Positions 28,103 through 35,681 of a stretch of DNA of 64,000 bases are shown one piece after another (within the stretch, counting starts at the first letter, position 1; every line of letters starts with the position of its first letter). The translations under genes were made by a program, and so were the position numbers. The stretch spans positions 1-64,000 of the forward strand of contig NZ_NPBJ01000040.1 in assembly GCF_002272075.1 (NCBI RefSeq), given 5' to 3'. The stretch is from Terribacillus saccharophilus. Its GTDB lineage: Bacteria > Bacillota > Bacilli > Bacillales > Amphibacillaceae. Below the pieces are notes generated by a model that made no database searches, was not told the origin of the DNA, and saw nothing but the letters and a program-made list of their open reading frames with translations.

Positions 28103-28936
28103 CTATATTTTCCGTAGCATAATCTTCTCTACCGTATTTTTCAAAGAATGGGTTGTCTTCAGCTGACCAAACGGAATGCCTAGCTGTGTTGAAGTTTGTG
28201 CAATTTCGGGTCGCATACCAGAAATAATTGTCTCTACTCCTAGTAGTTTTAACGACTCGACGATCGAGAATATCCTATGAGCTACCATTGTATCAATGAC
28301 TACGACACCTGACATATCAATGAACAGATGATCTACTCCGAGTTCGGAGCAGCTATGAAGCACGTTTTCCATCATATATTGAGCACGATATGTATCTATT
28401 TCCCCAACCAGCGGCAAAAGCGCAACAGTAGGCGTCAACGAAATAACTGGTGTACTCAGTTCCAAAATCATGTCTTGCTGTGACTGTAATTTGAATTGAG
28501 ATTGTTTTGCATTTTCCCGGATGAACCAGACAATTACCTGATTGAATGAATCGGTGATTTTCTGATAATAATCCAAGGCTATTTGCGCATCTACCTTCTT
28601 TTCTCTGCAGAAATCCCGCAGAACATCAAGATACAATGCTTGATTTCGATGAAACTCATTGATGATTGCTTCGATCGGCGTATTCAAATGCCGATCATCC
28701 TTAGCAATGGAAACGATCCAATCCTCAAATGCATCACACGACACATCAGAATCCTGATTCAATACTTCACAAAATCGCTCATGAAATCCTCTATTCTGCG
28801 CTTTCAGCTGTGCAATAGCATCCGGTTCTGTTACCGCATATACGCCGCTCGTTTTGTCAGCAGCTGCATACCACTTCTCTACTATTTGATCTATATTCTT
28901 CAGATAGTGCTTATGTAATTCCTGTTGATATAGCAT
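28103..28936 (-). CDS. RsbR-family STAS-domain protein (stressosome component)
   Basis: A 277-aa protein with an N-terminal non-heme-globin-like sensor half (about 1-150) and a C-terminal STAS domain (about 160-277). T182 (GEIDT) and T216 (VVIDT) are 34 residues apart, the same spacing as the RsbT-phosphorylated T171 and T205 of B. subtilis RsbRA. It would sit in the stressosome and tune sigma-B activation. The start at MLYQQELHK uses GAGGAG 7 bases upstream; the frame is open nine codons further without a ribosome binding site. No rsbS/rsbT neighbours are present. Confidence 0.88.
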   Translation of the reverse strand: MLYQQELHKHYLKNIDQIVEKWYAAADKTSGVYAVTEPDAIAQLKAQNRGFHERFCEVLNQDSDVSCDAFEDWIVSIAKDDRHLNTPIEAIINEFHRNQALYLDVLRDFCREKKVDAQIALDYYQKITDSFNQVIVWFIRENAKQSQFKLQSQQDMILELSTPVISLTPTVALLPLVGEIDTYRAQYMMENVLHSCSELGVDHLFIDMSGVVVIDTMVAHRIFSIVESLKLLGVETIISGMRPEIAQTSTQLGIPFGQLKTTHSLKNTVEKIMLRKI

Positions 28937-29127
28937 TTCTCTGCTCCTCATTCCTAGCTTCAAATAATGTATGATTACTTTTTACTATAGCATCATTAAT
29001 TAATCATTTTCTATAAGTACGAGCAAAACCTAGAAAAAACAATACCATTTTCCTAAATATAAACACATAAACAGATACTGTTCTGCAGAGAATAAATGCA
29101 AATTGCAGGAAAATGGGGTGCTCATCT

Positions 29128-29991
29128 ATGTACTACTACAAAGAAGAACTTATTAATGTCATAAAGCCGGATAAGCCAGATCCAGCCGCAGCAAAAGCAC
29201 TGCAGGAAATCTTAGGCGGTCACTACGGAGAAATGCGTACCATGATGCAATACTTCTTCCAAGGCTCTAACTTCCGAGGGAAGGATAAGCAGTTTCGCGA
29301 CCTACTTCGCGGTATTTTCCTGGAAGAAATTGCGCATGTCGAGTTAGTTCAAAGTACCATTAATGCCCTTCTTGACGAGTCTGGTGAAGGAGGTGCAGGA
29401 AACACTGCGCCTGATGGAGCACCGCTTGATGGACCAATCGAACACACACCGAATGTGAATCCGCACCATTATATAATTGGTGCACAGTCATCTATCCCGT
29501 TCGATGCTGCAGGAAATCCATGGAATGGCTCTTGGGTTTACAACCACGGAAACCTTGTTGCTGATTTGCTAAACAATGTCGTGCTGGAATCGACAGGGGT
29601 TTTGCAGAAGACGCGCATTTATGAAATGAGTTCTAATGCCACGTTCCGAGAAACACTTGGATTCCTAATCGTCCGCGATAATGCCCATCAAAATGCTTTC
29701 GCTAAAGCATTGGAAACACTAGGAGTCGATTGGGGCAAAACCTTCCCTATCCCGAATTATGATATTAATAAATATCCGGAATGCCGAAAATTTGTAGAAA
29801 TGGGCTACCATAATACACAGTTTAATTTCCGTTTGGATCCCACTCGAATCTCTGAGATCATCCAAGGAACTGTACCTAGTAGAAACGGGGGCGAATTCAC
29901 TGTCTCTCAGCCGCCTGCTGGCTTCCCAGTACCTGAGATGCCGGAACTGCCGAATGAGCACAGTCCAGGTTTAAGTGATTTGAATCGATAA
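29128..29991 (+). CDS. Manganese catalase family protein
   Basis: A 287-aa dinuclear-manganese catalase. Ligands E35, E67, H70, E154 and H187 are present; the 33-residue E154-H187 spacing equals that of the Lactobacillus plantarum enzyme (E148, H181). It should disproportionate hydrogen peroxide. Relatives include B. subtilis YdbD and the coat protein CotJC, so a general-stress or spore-coat role is possible. GGGGTG 7 bases before ATG 29128 sets the start; an ATG five codons upstream overlaps it. No sigma-B-type promoter was recognised upstream. Confidence 0.9.
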   Translation: MYYYKEELINVIKPDKPDPAAAKALQEILGGHYGEMRTMMQYFFQGSNFRGKDKQFRDLLRGIFLEEIAHVELVQSTINALLDESGEGGAGNTAPDGAPLDGPIEHTPNVNPHHYIIGAQSSIPFDAAGNPWNGSWVYNHGNLVADLLNNVVLESTGVLQKTRIYEMSSNATFRETLGFLIVRDNAHQNAFAKALETLGVDWGKTFPIPNYDINKYPECRKFVEMGYHNTQFNFRLDPTRISEIIQGTVPSRNGGEFTVSQPPAGFPVPEMPELPNEHSPGLSDLNR

Positions 29992-29997
29992 CAAACA

Positions 29998-30029
29998 GAA
30001 ACCTCACCGAAAGTTATCGGTGAGGTTTT
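29998..30029. terminator. Bidirectional terminator between the Mn catalase and ysnF-like genes
   Basis: AAACCTCACCGA / TCGGTGAGGTTT perfect 12-bp stem with a 6-base loop, between convergent genes. Confidence 0.85.
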
Positions 30030-30032
30030 CTA

Positions 30033-30899
30033 TTACTTGAAATCGTTATTCTTTTTTGTGCTATCTTTTATTTCGGCTTCTTCACGTCTCACATTTTCAT
30101 GTACATGGACGTTCTCTTTAACATCTTTTTTATTTACGACAATCTCTTCTTTAATGACATCCTTCTTATCCACATCTACTTTTTCTTCAAATACTGGAAC
30201 GTGGATTTCATCTTTTTCTGTATAAGCTCCGGTCGTTTTTCCTTTTTCACTTACTTTGTTAACTGGACGGCGCTCAATATTCACTTCCTGTTTTGTAACA
30301 GGAACATCGAATTCTTCTTGATCCGTCACCGTACGTTTATCAATATTAATCTCACCAGATTTTACTGAGTTAGTATCAACATCAACTACCTCTTCATGCA
30401 ATTCCATCTGTTCTGTTTGAGATGCGTTAGGTTGTCCAGTTTTACCGCTATTCAAATCAGCAAAAGCAGTATTGCCAGTTTGTGCAGTCTTATTACCAGG
30501 TGTTACATGGTTTTCCTCTGCTCTTAATGTATCGCTATTTGTTGCTGAAGTATTTGCCTGTGATTTCTGTTGTGCTGATGGATGTACAAACAACAGAATC
30601 TTACCGCTCTTCAATTCATCTACATAACGATCCGTTTCTTTTTGGTTTAAGTTAAGATCTTCTAATGCCTTCTCCTCTGGGTCATCTCCAGAGAACAAAG
30701 CAGATACCTTATCGCCAAAGGAGCCTTTTGCTTCCTTATAATTCACGCTCAGTCTGTCTGCCAGAATAGAGGACTCGGGTTTCTTGTCTGTGATTACTGT
30801 TACTTTGTTTTCTTGGATACCTTTAGATTTCAATTCGTTCACTCTTACGATCACATCATTTTCATTTTGGAAGGTTTCGATTTTATTCTGTGCTAACAT
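30033..30899 (-). CDS. YsnF-like general stress protein (YflT domain plus YsnF/AvaK domain)
   Basis: A 288-aa protein. Residues 4-110 form a YflT (GsiB/17M-type) stress domain; about 165-285 form a DUF2382 YsnF/AvaK domain with repeated V-x-V-x-K/E strands. The middle is a low-complexity Thr/Asn/Gln linker. It is the same composition as B. subtilis YsnF, a sigma-B-dependent protein of unknown activity. A clear sigma-B-type promoter precedes it. The first domain is paralogous to the 169-aa protein at 37934-38443. Confidence 0.87.
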   Translation of the reverse strand: MLAQNKIETFQNENDVIVRVNELKSKGIQENKVTVITDKKPESSILADRLSVNYKEAKGSFGDKVSALFSGDDPEEKALEDLNLNQKETDRYVDELKSGKILLFVHPSAQQKSQANTSATNSDTLRAEENHVTPGNKTAQTGNTAFADLNSGKTGQPNASQTEQMELHEEVVDVDTNSVKSGEINIDKRTVTDQEEFDVPVTKQEVNIERRPVNKVSEKGKTTGAYTEKDEIHVPVFEEKVDVDKKDVIKEEIVVNKKDVKENVHVHENVRREEAEIKDSTKKNNDFK

Positions 30900-30944
30900 G
30901 TTGTATGCCTCCTAAATTGTTTTGAAGTGTTTCATGATTTTTGT

Positions 30945-30969
30945 ATTCCCGGCAAGGTAATTTATAAAC
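30945..30969 (-). promoter_or_regulatory. Sigma-B-type promoter of the ysnF-like gene
   Basis: GTTTAT (30964-30969) and GGGAAT (30945-30950) on the minus strand with a 13-base spacer, matching GTTTAA-N12-14-GGGTAT. It is 45 bases before the start codon. Confidence 0.8.
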
Positions 30970-31021
30970 ATTACCTTTACATTTTAGTCCTCATTGATTA
31001 TTGCGAAAGTGAAATTACAAA

Positions 31022-31054
31022 CAAAAAAGAAGATGTATTCTCATACATCCTCTT
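31022..31054 (-). terminator. Terminator of the polyol PTS operon
   Basis: A 12-bp stem (AAGAGGATGTAT / ATACATCTTCTT, one G-U), 4-base loop, six U on the minus strand, just after gatD. Confidence 0.85.
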
Positions 31055-31061
31055 AGTAATA

Positions 31062-32105
31062 TTACGGATGAAATAGCACCTTCACAGCATCAATACTTCG
31101 ATCGGTAAGCTGCTTGAAAATTGCCGGACCTTCACTTAAAGGTATGTGATGACTTATCATTTTCTCGCCATTTATTTGACCTGTTTTCATGTAATGAATA
31201 GTGTTTGCCCATTCTTTACCAGGAAACGGAGCAGATAAAGCATTCCAGGAGCCATGAATTGTAAGCTCATTTCTGACGATTTTCTCAAAATAAAATCGTT
31301 CTATTCGTATATCAGCGTATGGAATACCCAAATAGACAACCTCGCCGCCCTTTTTAGGAAGTGATAACACTTGTGCAGATGTCACTGGTGAACCTGCTGA
31401 TTCAATTGCTAGGTCGACTCCAGTGCCATCTGTGTATGCAAGTATCGCTTCATGAGGTTTAGCTGTCGAACCATCAATCACATGATCGGCGCCTACTTCC
31501 AAAGCAATATCTAATTTTCTTTTGTCAATATCGATGGCAATGACCCTCTTCGCCCCGAAGATTCTAGCCCATTGTATCGCAAGCAGCCCGATACTTCCGG
31601 CTCCCATTACAGCAACCGTTGCTCCGGGTTTAATTTGTGTCCGATAGAAACCATGCGCTACAACAGCAGCAGGCTCAATAAGCGCTGCCGTTTCATCATT
31701 CACTTCAGGAGGAAGTGGTATGACATGCACAGCTGGTAACTTCACATACTCTGCAAAAGCACCCGGCACTTTAGATCCGATGACGATTAATTCCTCACAT
31801 TGCGAAGGCTGACCGCTATTACAGTAGTAGCAGTTTCCACATGCATGTGTCGGACAGGCTGCTACTCTATCTCCAGTTTTAACATTAGTGACAGCTGCTC
31901 CAATTTCCTCCACTACCCCTGAGAATTCATGACCGAATGTCATGCCCGCTATATAGGGACCAAGTTTTTTATAACGCGACAGATCGGAACCGCAAATGCC
32001 TGCAGCAGTGATTTTAATAATTACATCGTCTTGCGCTTCAATCGTTGGGCACGGCGATTGTTCATATCTTATATCTTCAACTCCATACAGATTCAGCGTC
32101 TTCAT
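31062..32105 (-). CDS. gatD: GatD-like zinc polyol-phosphate dehydrogenase
   Basis: A 347-aa zinc MDR enzyme. Catalytic zinc residues C38, H59 and E60; structural zinc C89, C92, C95 and C103; Rossmann motif GAGSIG. The SWNALSAPFPGKEW block is the hallmark of galactitol-1-phosphate 5-dehydrogenase and its relatives. As last gene of a GatABC-type PTS operon it should oxidise the polyol phosphate made on uptake. Since no tagatose-phosphate aldolase or kinase is nearby, a pentitol phosphate such as D-arabitol-1-phosphate may be the true substrate. Confidence 0.88.
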   Translation of the reverse strand: MKTLNLYGVEDIRYEQSPCPTIEAQDDVIIKITAAGICGSDLSRYKKLGPYIAGMTFGHEFSGVVEEIGAAVTNVKTGDRVAACPTHACGNCYYCNSGQPSQCEELIVIGSKVPGAFAEYVKLPAVHVIPLPPEVNDETAALIEPAAVVAHGFYRTQIKPGATVAVMGAGSIGLLAIQWARIFGAKRVIAIDIDKRKLDIALEVGADHVIDGSTAKPHEAILAYTDGTGVDLAIESAGSPVTSAQVLSLPKKGGEVVYLGIPYADIRIERFYFEKIVRNELTIHGSWNALSAPFPGKEWANTIHYMKTGQINGEKMISHHIPLSEGPAIFKQLTDRSIDAVKVLFHP

Positions 32106-32120
32106 TCATGTCCCATCCTT

Positions 32121-32267
32121 TTATGTCTGCTTTGTTCTCTTACTCGTGAACAGCTTCAGGCATACACCACCTATAATTAGACCATTAAAAATTATTTGGT
32201 GTGCAAAATAGAAGGAGCTTACTTCCCTTAAGGACCCGAGCATAAAGTCAAGCATCATATCTACCAT
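32121..32267 (-). CDS. Unrecognised 48-aa membrane protein in the polyol operon
   Basis: A small ORF below usual length cut-offs. GGAGGTG lies 6 bases before its ATG, and it fits the operon with 15 bases to the deoC remnant before it and 15 to gatD after it. The product starts MVDMMLDFMLGS, has one likely membrane helix (about 18-42, FYFAHQIIFNGLIIGGVC region) and a basic tail (KLFTSKRTKQT). No family was recognised. It could be a small transporter accessory protein or a leftover; translation is supported only by the ribosome binding site and context. Confidence 0.55.
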   Translation of the reverse strand: MVDMMLDFMLGSLREVSSFYFAHQIIFNGLIIGGVCLKLFTSKRTKQT

Positions 32268-32282
32268 CTTTACACCTCCATA

Positions 32283-32516
32283 TTAGTAGTCGGCATTTGA
32301 TTTTCTATTCTGGATAATCGCTACAGCCCCGCTTGCACCAATTCGTGATGCACCAGCCTCAATCATCTTGACTGCATCTTCATAGGTTCTTATGCCTCCT
32401 GCGGCCTTAACACCAATTTTTCCTTGTGAAATGTTGGATAAAAGTTCAATATCGTCTACCGTCGCACCTCCACCGTTGAATCCGCTAGCTGTTTTCACAA
32501 AATCAGCTTTTCTTTT
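32283..32516 (-). pseudogene. deoC: deoC remnant: C-terminal third of deoxyribose-phosphate aldolase
   Basis: About 75 residues match the C-terminal end of DeoC, from [10 protein letters not shown] through KAAGGIR to GASRIGASG. Both catalytic lysines (Schiff-base Lys in FVKT, second Lys in VKAAGG) are kept, but the first about 150 residues of the TIM barrel are missing. The frame runs back without a start into the 3' end of the upstream dehydrogenase in another frame. It looks like a deletion that joined the deoC 3' end to the dehydrogenase stop. DeoC is about 220 aa when complete. Confidence 0.85.
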
Positions 32517-32527
32517 TCCAACGTTTT

Positions 32528-33565
32528 TCACCTTTCTTGCGCTGGTGTCAGAAGGACTTTGATTGCTTCTCCTGATTTTATTAATTGATAAGCTTTTTCC
32601 CATTCTGATATATCGAAGATGTGGGTGACTAGTGCAGCTGCATCAACGGCACCGCTTTCCATTAAGTGCAGTGAAGGTTCCCAGTCAGCTGGCTTCTGGC
32701 TCCTACTGCCAATAATTTTCAATTCCTTTTGAATAACCTTCTCCATATCAAACGGAATGGTTGCTTCGGCAAACAAACCTACTTGAGCGTACTGTCCCTT
32801 TTTTCGAAGAAGTGACAAACCCTGATGCGCAGCTGGAATCGCTCCCGAACATTCGAAAATGACGTCCGCACCATACCCATCTGTCAGTCCTGAAATAATC
32901 CCTTCCAGCGATTCTTCCTGTATATTGACCACATAATCAATTCCAAGTGCCTTTGCTTTTTCCAAACGAACGGTATCAGATGACAGGCCAGTGATAACTA
33001 CCGTGGCACCTTTGCTTTTAGCAACTTGTGCAGTCAAGAGACCAATAGGCCCTGGTCCTATTACGATCACAATGTCATTCGGCTTAATCGTTGTTTTAGC
33101 TACTGCATGATGCGTGCATGCGAGTGCTTCTGTCATTGCTGCCGATTGATCATCAACATTATCCGGGATACGGTGAATGCTCTCAGCCCTTGCAATCACA
33201 TAAGTTGCAAAGCCGCCATCCTGCTGTGTTCCAAGCCCTTTTCTATACTTGCATAAGTTATAATCCTTCTGCTGACAATAGCTGCATTGCCCGCATATAT
33301 AGAAAGTCGTCTCGGAAGTAACCCGATCTCCTGGCTTCAGGTGGCTGACATTCCGACCAACATCAACTATAACTCCAGCAAATTCATGTCCTAATGTGAC
33401 AGGAGCAGCTACTCGGTAGCTTCCTTCATACGTGTGGATATCAGATCCGCATATACCAGCATAAGTTACTTTTATTTTCACTTGATCTTCTTCTGGATAA
33501 GGCTCAGGTTTGTTTTCAATGACAAGATTGCCGTAACCCAACTCCTTTTTCACTAAAGCATGCAT
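32528..33565 (-). CDS. Zinc-dependent sorbitol/polyol dehydrogenase
   Basis: A 345-aa zinc MDR enzyme. C39, H60 and E61 bind the catalytic zinc, C91, C94, C97 and C105 the structural zinc, and GPGPIG is the nucleotide loop. It resembles sorbitol and threonine dehydrogenases. AGGAGGAG precedes the ATG; it starts 19 bases after gatC. Two different polyol dehydrogenases in one GatABC operon resembles the Listeria monocytogenes lmo2663-lmo2668 pentitol locus (from memory), suggesting two related substrates or two oxidation steps. Confidence 0.88.
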   Translation of the reverse strand: MHALVKKELGYGNLVIENKPEPYPEEDQVKIKVTYAGICGSDIHTYEGSYRVAAPVTLGHEFAGVIVDVGRNVSHLKPGDRVTSETTFYICGQCSYCQQKDYNLCKYRKGLGTQQDGGFATYVIARAESIHRIPDNVDDQSAAMTEALACTHHAVAKTTIKPNDIVIVIGPGPIGLLTAQVAKSKGATVVITGLSSDTVRLEKAKALGIDYVVNIQEESLEGIISGLTDGYGADVIFECSGAIPAAHQGLSLLRKKGQYAQVGLFAEATIPFDMEKVIQKELKIIGSRSQKPADWEPSLHLMESGAVDAAALVTHIFDISEWEKAYQLIKSGEAIKVLLTPAQER

Positions 33566-33584
33566 ATATGCTCCTCCTATTTAA

Positions 33585-34847
33585 TTAATTGTATATTGCG
33601 AAAACCTTCCATATAATCCAGTTAACTAAGTTGCCTCCCTGGTCGATACTAGAAACCGTTGCCGATCCTTCTGGCATTTCAATATTGGCAGCTTTCGTCA
33701 TATCTGTGAAAATAGGTGCAATATCTGTGGCCATATACAGGGATAAGGCAATCATGATTGTTCCAGTTATCACAGAATGAATAATGTTTCCTTTTGCTGC
33801 TCCAACGATGAAAGCAACTATGAATGGAATAGTAGCCAAATCCGCAAAAGGCAGAACAGCATTTCCAGGCAGAATGACTGCCAACAGGACTGTGATTGGC
33901 GTAAGGATCAGAGCAGTCGAGATGACTGCAGGATGGCCCAATAATACTGCTGCATCCAGCCCGATATTGATTTCACTGTTACCGAATCGTTTACTAAGCC
34001 AGTTCCTGGCAGACTCCGATACTGGCATCAGCCCTTCCATAAGAATTTTTACCATTCGGGGCATTAGAACCATGACCGCCGCCATCGCCATTCCGATTTC
34101 GATGATATCTCCGACTCCATAACCCGCTAATGCACCTATACCAGCACCTAGTAATAAGCCGATTACCATCGAGTCTCCGAAAATACCAAATCTCTTTTGG
34201 ATTGTTTCCGGATCGGCATGTATTTTGTTCAAGCCAGGAATCTTTTCAAGCAGCTTCACAATTAGGATGCCAGGAGCATAGGAAATCGTACTCCCCGTTG
34301 CCACAGTAACACCAGGCATTTCATAGAAATCCTCTACCATCGGCTGTGTCCAATCCGCCACTTTCAAGCAAACAATTTGGAATAGGACAGCAGCGATCAG
34401 GCCTTGTACGACACTTCCAGAAACGGTATATACGACAGCAGCCATAAATGTATAGTGCCAATAATTCCAAATATCCACATTCATCGTTTTCGTCGTCTTT
34501 GTCACAAGCATGACGACGTTGACAACCAGCCCAAGCGGGATTATAAATGCAGCTACTACGGATGCCCAAGCGATGGACGATGTGGCCGGCCAGCCGACAT
34601 CAATTACATTCAAATCTACTCCCAATCGGTCGACCATCTGCTGTGCAGCAGGTCCTAAGTTCAACGTCAGTAAGTCGACGACGAGGAAAATACCGACGAA
34701 AGCTACCCCGATTGTCAGACCGGACCTGAACGCCTTTCCAGGCTTTTGCCCGAATAATAGACCAAGAAGGAAGATAGCTACCGGTAAAATAACAGTTGCA
34801 CCTAAGTCCAGAAAACCTTGTAAGAAACCGACAAATGAATCCATCAT
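33585..34847 (-). CDS. gatC: PTS galactitol-family transporter, IIC component
   Basis: A 420-aa membrane permease of the GatC family with roughly ten hydrophobic segments, including VILPVAIFLLGLLFG near the N-terminus. It moves the polyol across the membrane while GatB phosphorylates it. Two adjacent ATGs (34845-34847 and 34842-34844) follow GGGGG at 4 and 7 bases; the first is given, the second is equally likely. It is separated from gatB by 61 bases that hold a stem-loop, unlike the tight spacing elsewhere in the operon. Confidence 0.92.
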   Translation of the reverse strand: MMDSFVGFLQGFLDLGATVILPVAIFLLGLLFGQKPGKAFRSGLTIGVAFVGIFLVVDLLTLNLGPAAQQMVDRLGVDLNVIDVGWPATSSIAWASVVAAFIIPLGLVVNVVMLVTKTTKTMNVDIWNYWHYTFMAAVVYTVSGSVVQGLIAAVLFQIVCLKVADWTQPMVEDFYEMPGVTVATGSTISYAPGILIVKLLEKIPGLNKIHADPETIQKRFGIFGDSMVIGLLLGAGIGALAGYGVGDIIEIGMAMAAVMVLMPRMVKILMEGLMPVSESARNWLSKRFGNSEINIGLDAAVLLGHPAVISTALILTPITVLLAVILPGNAVLPFADLATIPFIVAFIVGAAKGNIIHSVITGTIMIALSLYMATDIAPIFTDMTKAANIEMPEGSATVSSIDQGGNLVNWIIWKVFAIYN

Positions 34848-34861
34848 GCAGCCCCCACTTC

Positions 34862-34917
34862 TAGAAAATGAGGTCGATTCCAAGAAACTTGAAACCGACT
34901 CTCAAATCTCATTTTTT
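34862..34917 (-). other. Intercistronic stem-loop between gatB and gatC
   Basis: On the minus strand AAAATGAG / CTCATTTT (34865-34872 with 34908-34915) encloses a second stem GTCGGTTTC / GGAATCGAC (34891-34899 with 34872-34881 region, two G-U pairs). It overlaps the gatB stop codon and has no U run, so mRNA processing or stability is more likely than termination. Confidence 0.5.
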
Positions 34918-35193
34918 TAATTCATCCAAGATTTGATCCTTCGTCTCTGCCAAACCGATTCCGGTCAAGAATGATCGCGCATTAATCACTGGGAAAGGAT
35001 AGGAAGTCTTTACCATTGCTGTCGTAACTAGCAAGTCAGCTGTGTCCACATAGGCATTGACTTCTGCTATTTTGATTTGGATCAGGTTAACATCAATTTT
35101 ATGTTCCTTTGCCATCTCTTCAATTGCACTGTTTACGACAGTGGAAGTGGCAATACCAGCACCACAGGCAACCAACACTTGTTTTTTGGCCAT
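34909..35193 (-). CDS. gatB: PTS galactitol-family IIB component
   Basis: A 94-aa cytoplasmic phosphotransferase domain with phospho-cysteine C10 in VACGAGIATST. It takes phosphate from GatA and gives it to the incoming polyol. AAGGAGGTG is a near-perfect ribosome binding site inside gatA; the gatA stop and gatB start share one base (TAATG). Confidence 0.95.
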   Translation of the reverse strand: MAKKQVLVACGAGIATSTVVNSAIEEMAKEHKIDVNLIQIKIAEVNAYVDTADLLVTTAMVKTSYPFPVINARSFLTGIGLAETKDQILDELKK

Positions 35194-35681
35194 TATCTGT
35201 CACCTCCTTTACTGGCGGACAAGCTAAGCTTCCTGTCTATCAGCTTGACTACATCTTCTTTTGTTTTGGATTCATACAGTACTTGCAGCGTCGTTTCATC
35301 TTGAAAGAAGTTCATTAGATCTCTTAATAGTCTCAGCTGTGCATGTGACTGCTGCATCGCCAGCATGAAAATAATACTGACGGGCGTTTCCATGGACGCT
35401 TCTCCCATCACCTGGAAGGCTGCCGGCTCCTGCAGCAACGCAATACTGATCGCATTCTTTTTTACATGTTCGATATCCGTATGCGGGATGGCAACAGATA
35501 TCGACGAAGCAGTCGGTAAGCCAGTCGGATATTCCTTCTCACGTTCGATAATTCCTGACACAAAGCTTGCTTCGACAAGATTCTCTTTTACAAGGTTTTC
35601 TGCCATCTCACGTAATATCTCTTCCCTTGTTCCAGTCATTTGCAGAAATACCAGTGTTTCATCCAGGTAAAATTCAGCCAT
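35193..35681 (-). CDS. gatA: PTS IIA component (fructose/mannitol/galactitol type)
   Basis: A 162-aa IIA domain with phospho-histidine H67 in VAIPHTD, which accepts phosphate from HPr. It overlaps the regulator gene by 8 bases and gatB by 1 base, so the three are tightly coupled. The same IIA fold occurs again at the C-terminus of the upstream regulator. Confidence 0.94.
   Translation of the reverse strand: MAEFYLDETLVFLQMTGTREEILREMAENLVKENLVEASFVSGIIEREKEYPTGLPTASSISVAIPHTDIEHVKKNAISIALLQEPAAFQVMGEASMETPVSIIFMLAMQQSHAQLRLLRDLMNFFQDETTLQVLYESKTKEDVVKLIDRKLSLSASKGGDR

Noticed and set aside
32516-32603. Start of the deoC remnant further upstream, giving a 106-codon ORF
   Set aside because: The extra codons lie inside the upstream dehydrogenase in another frame, have no ribosome binding site and no similarity to DeoC.
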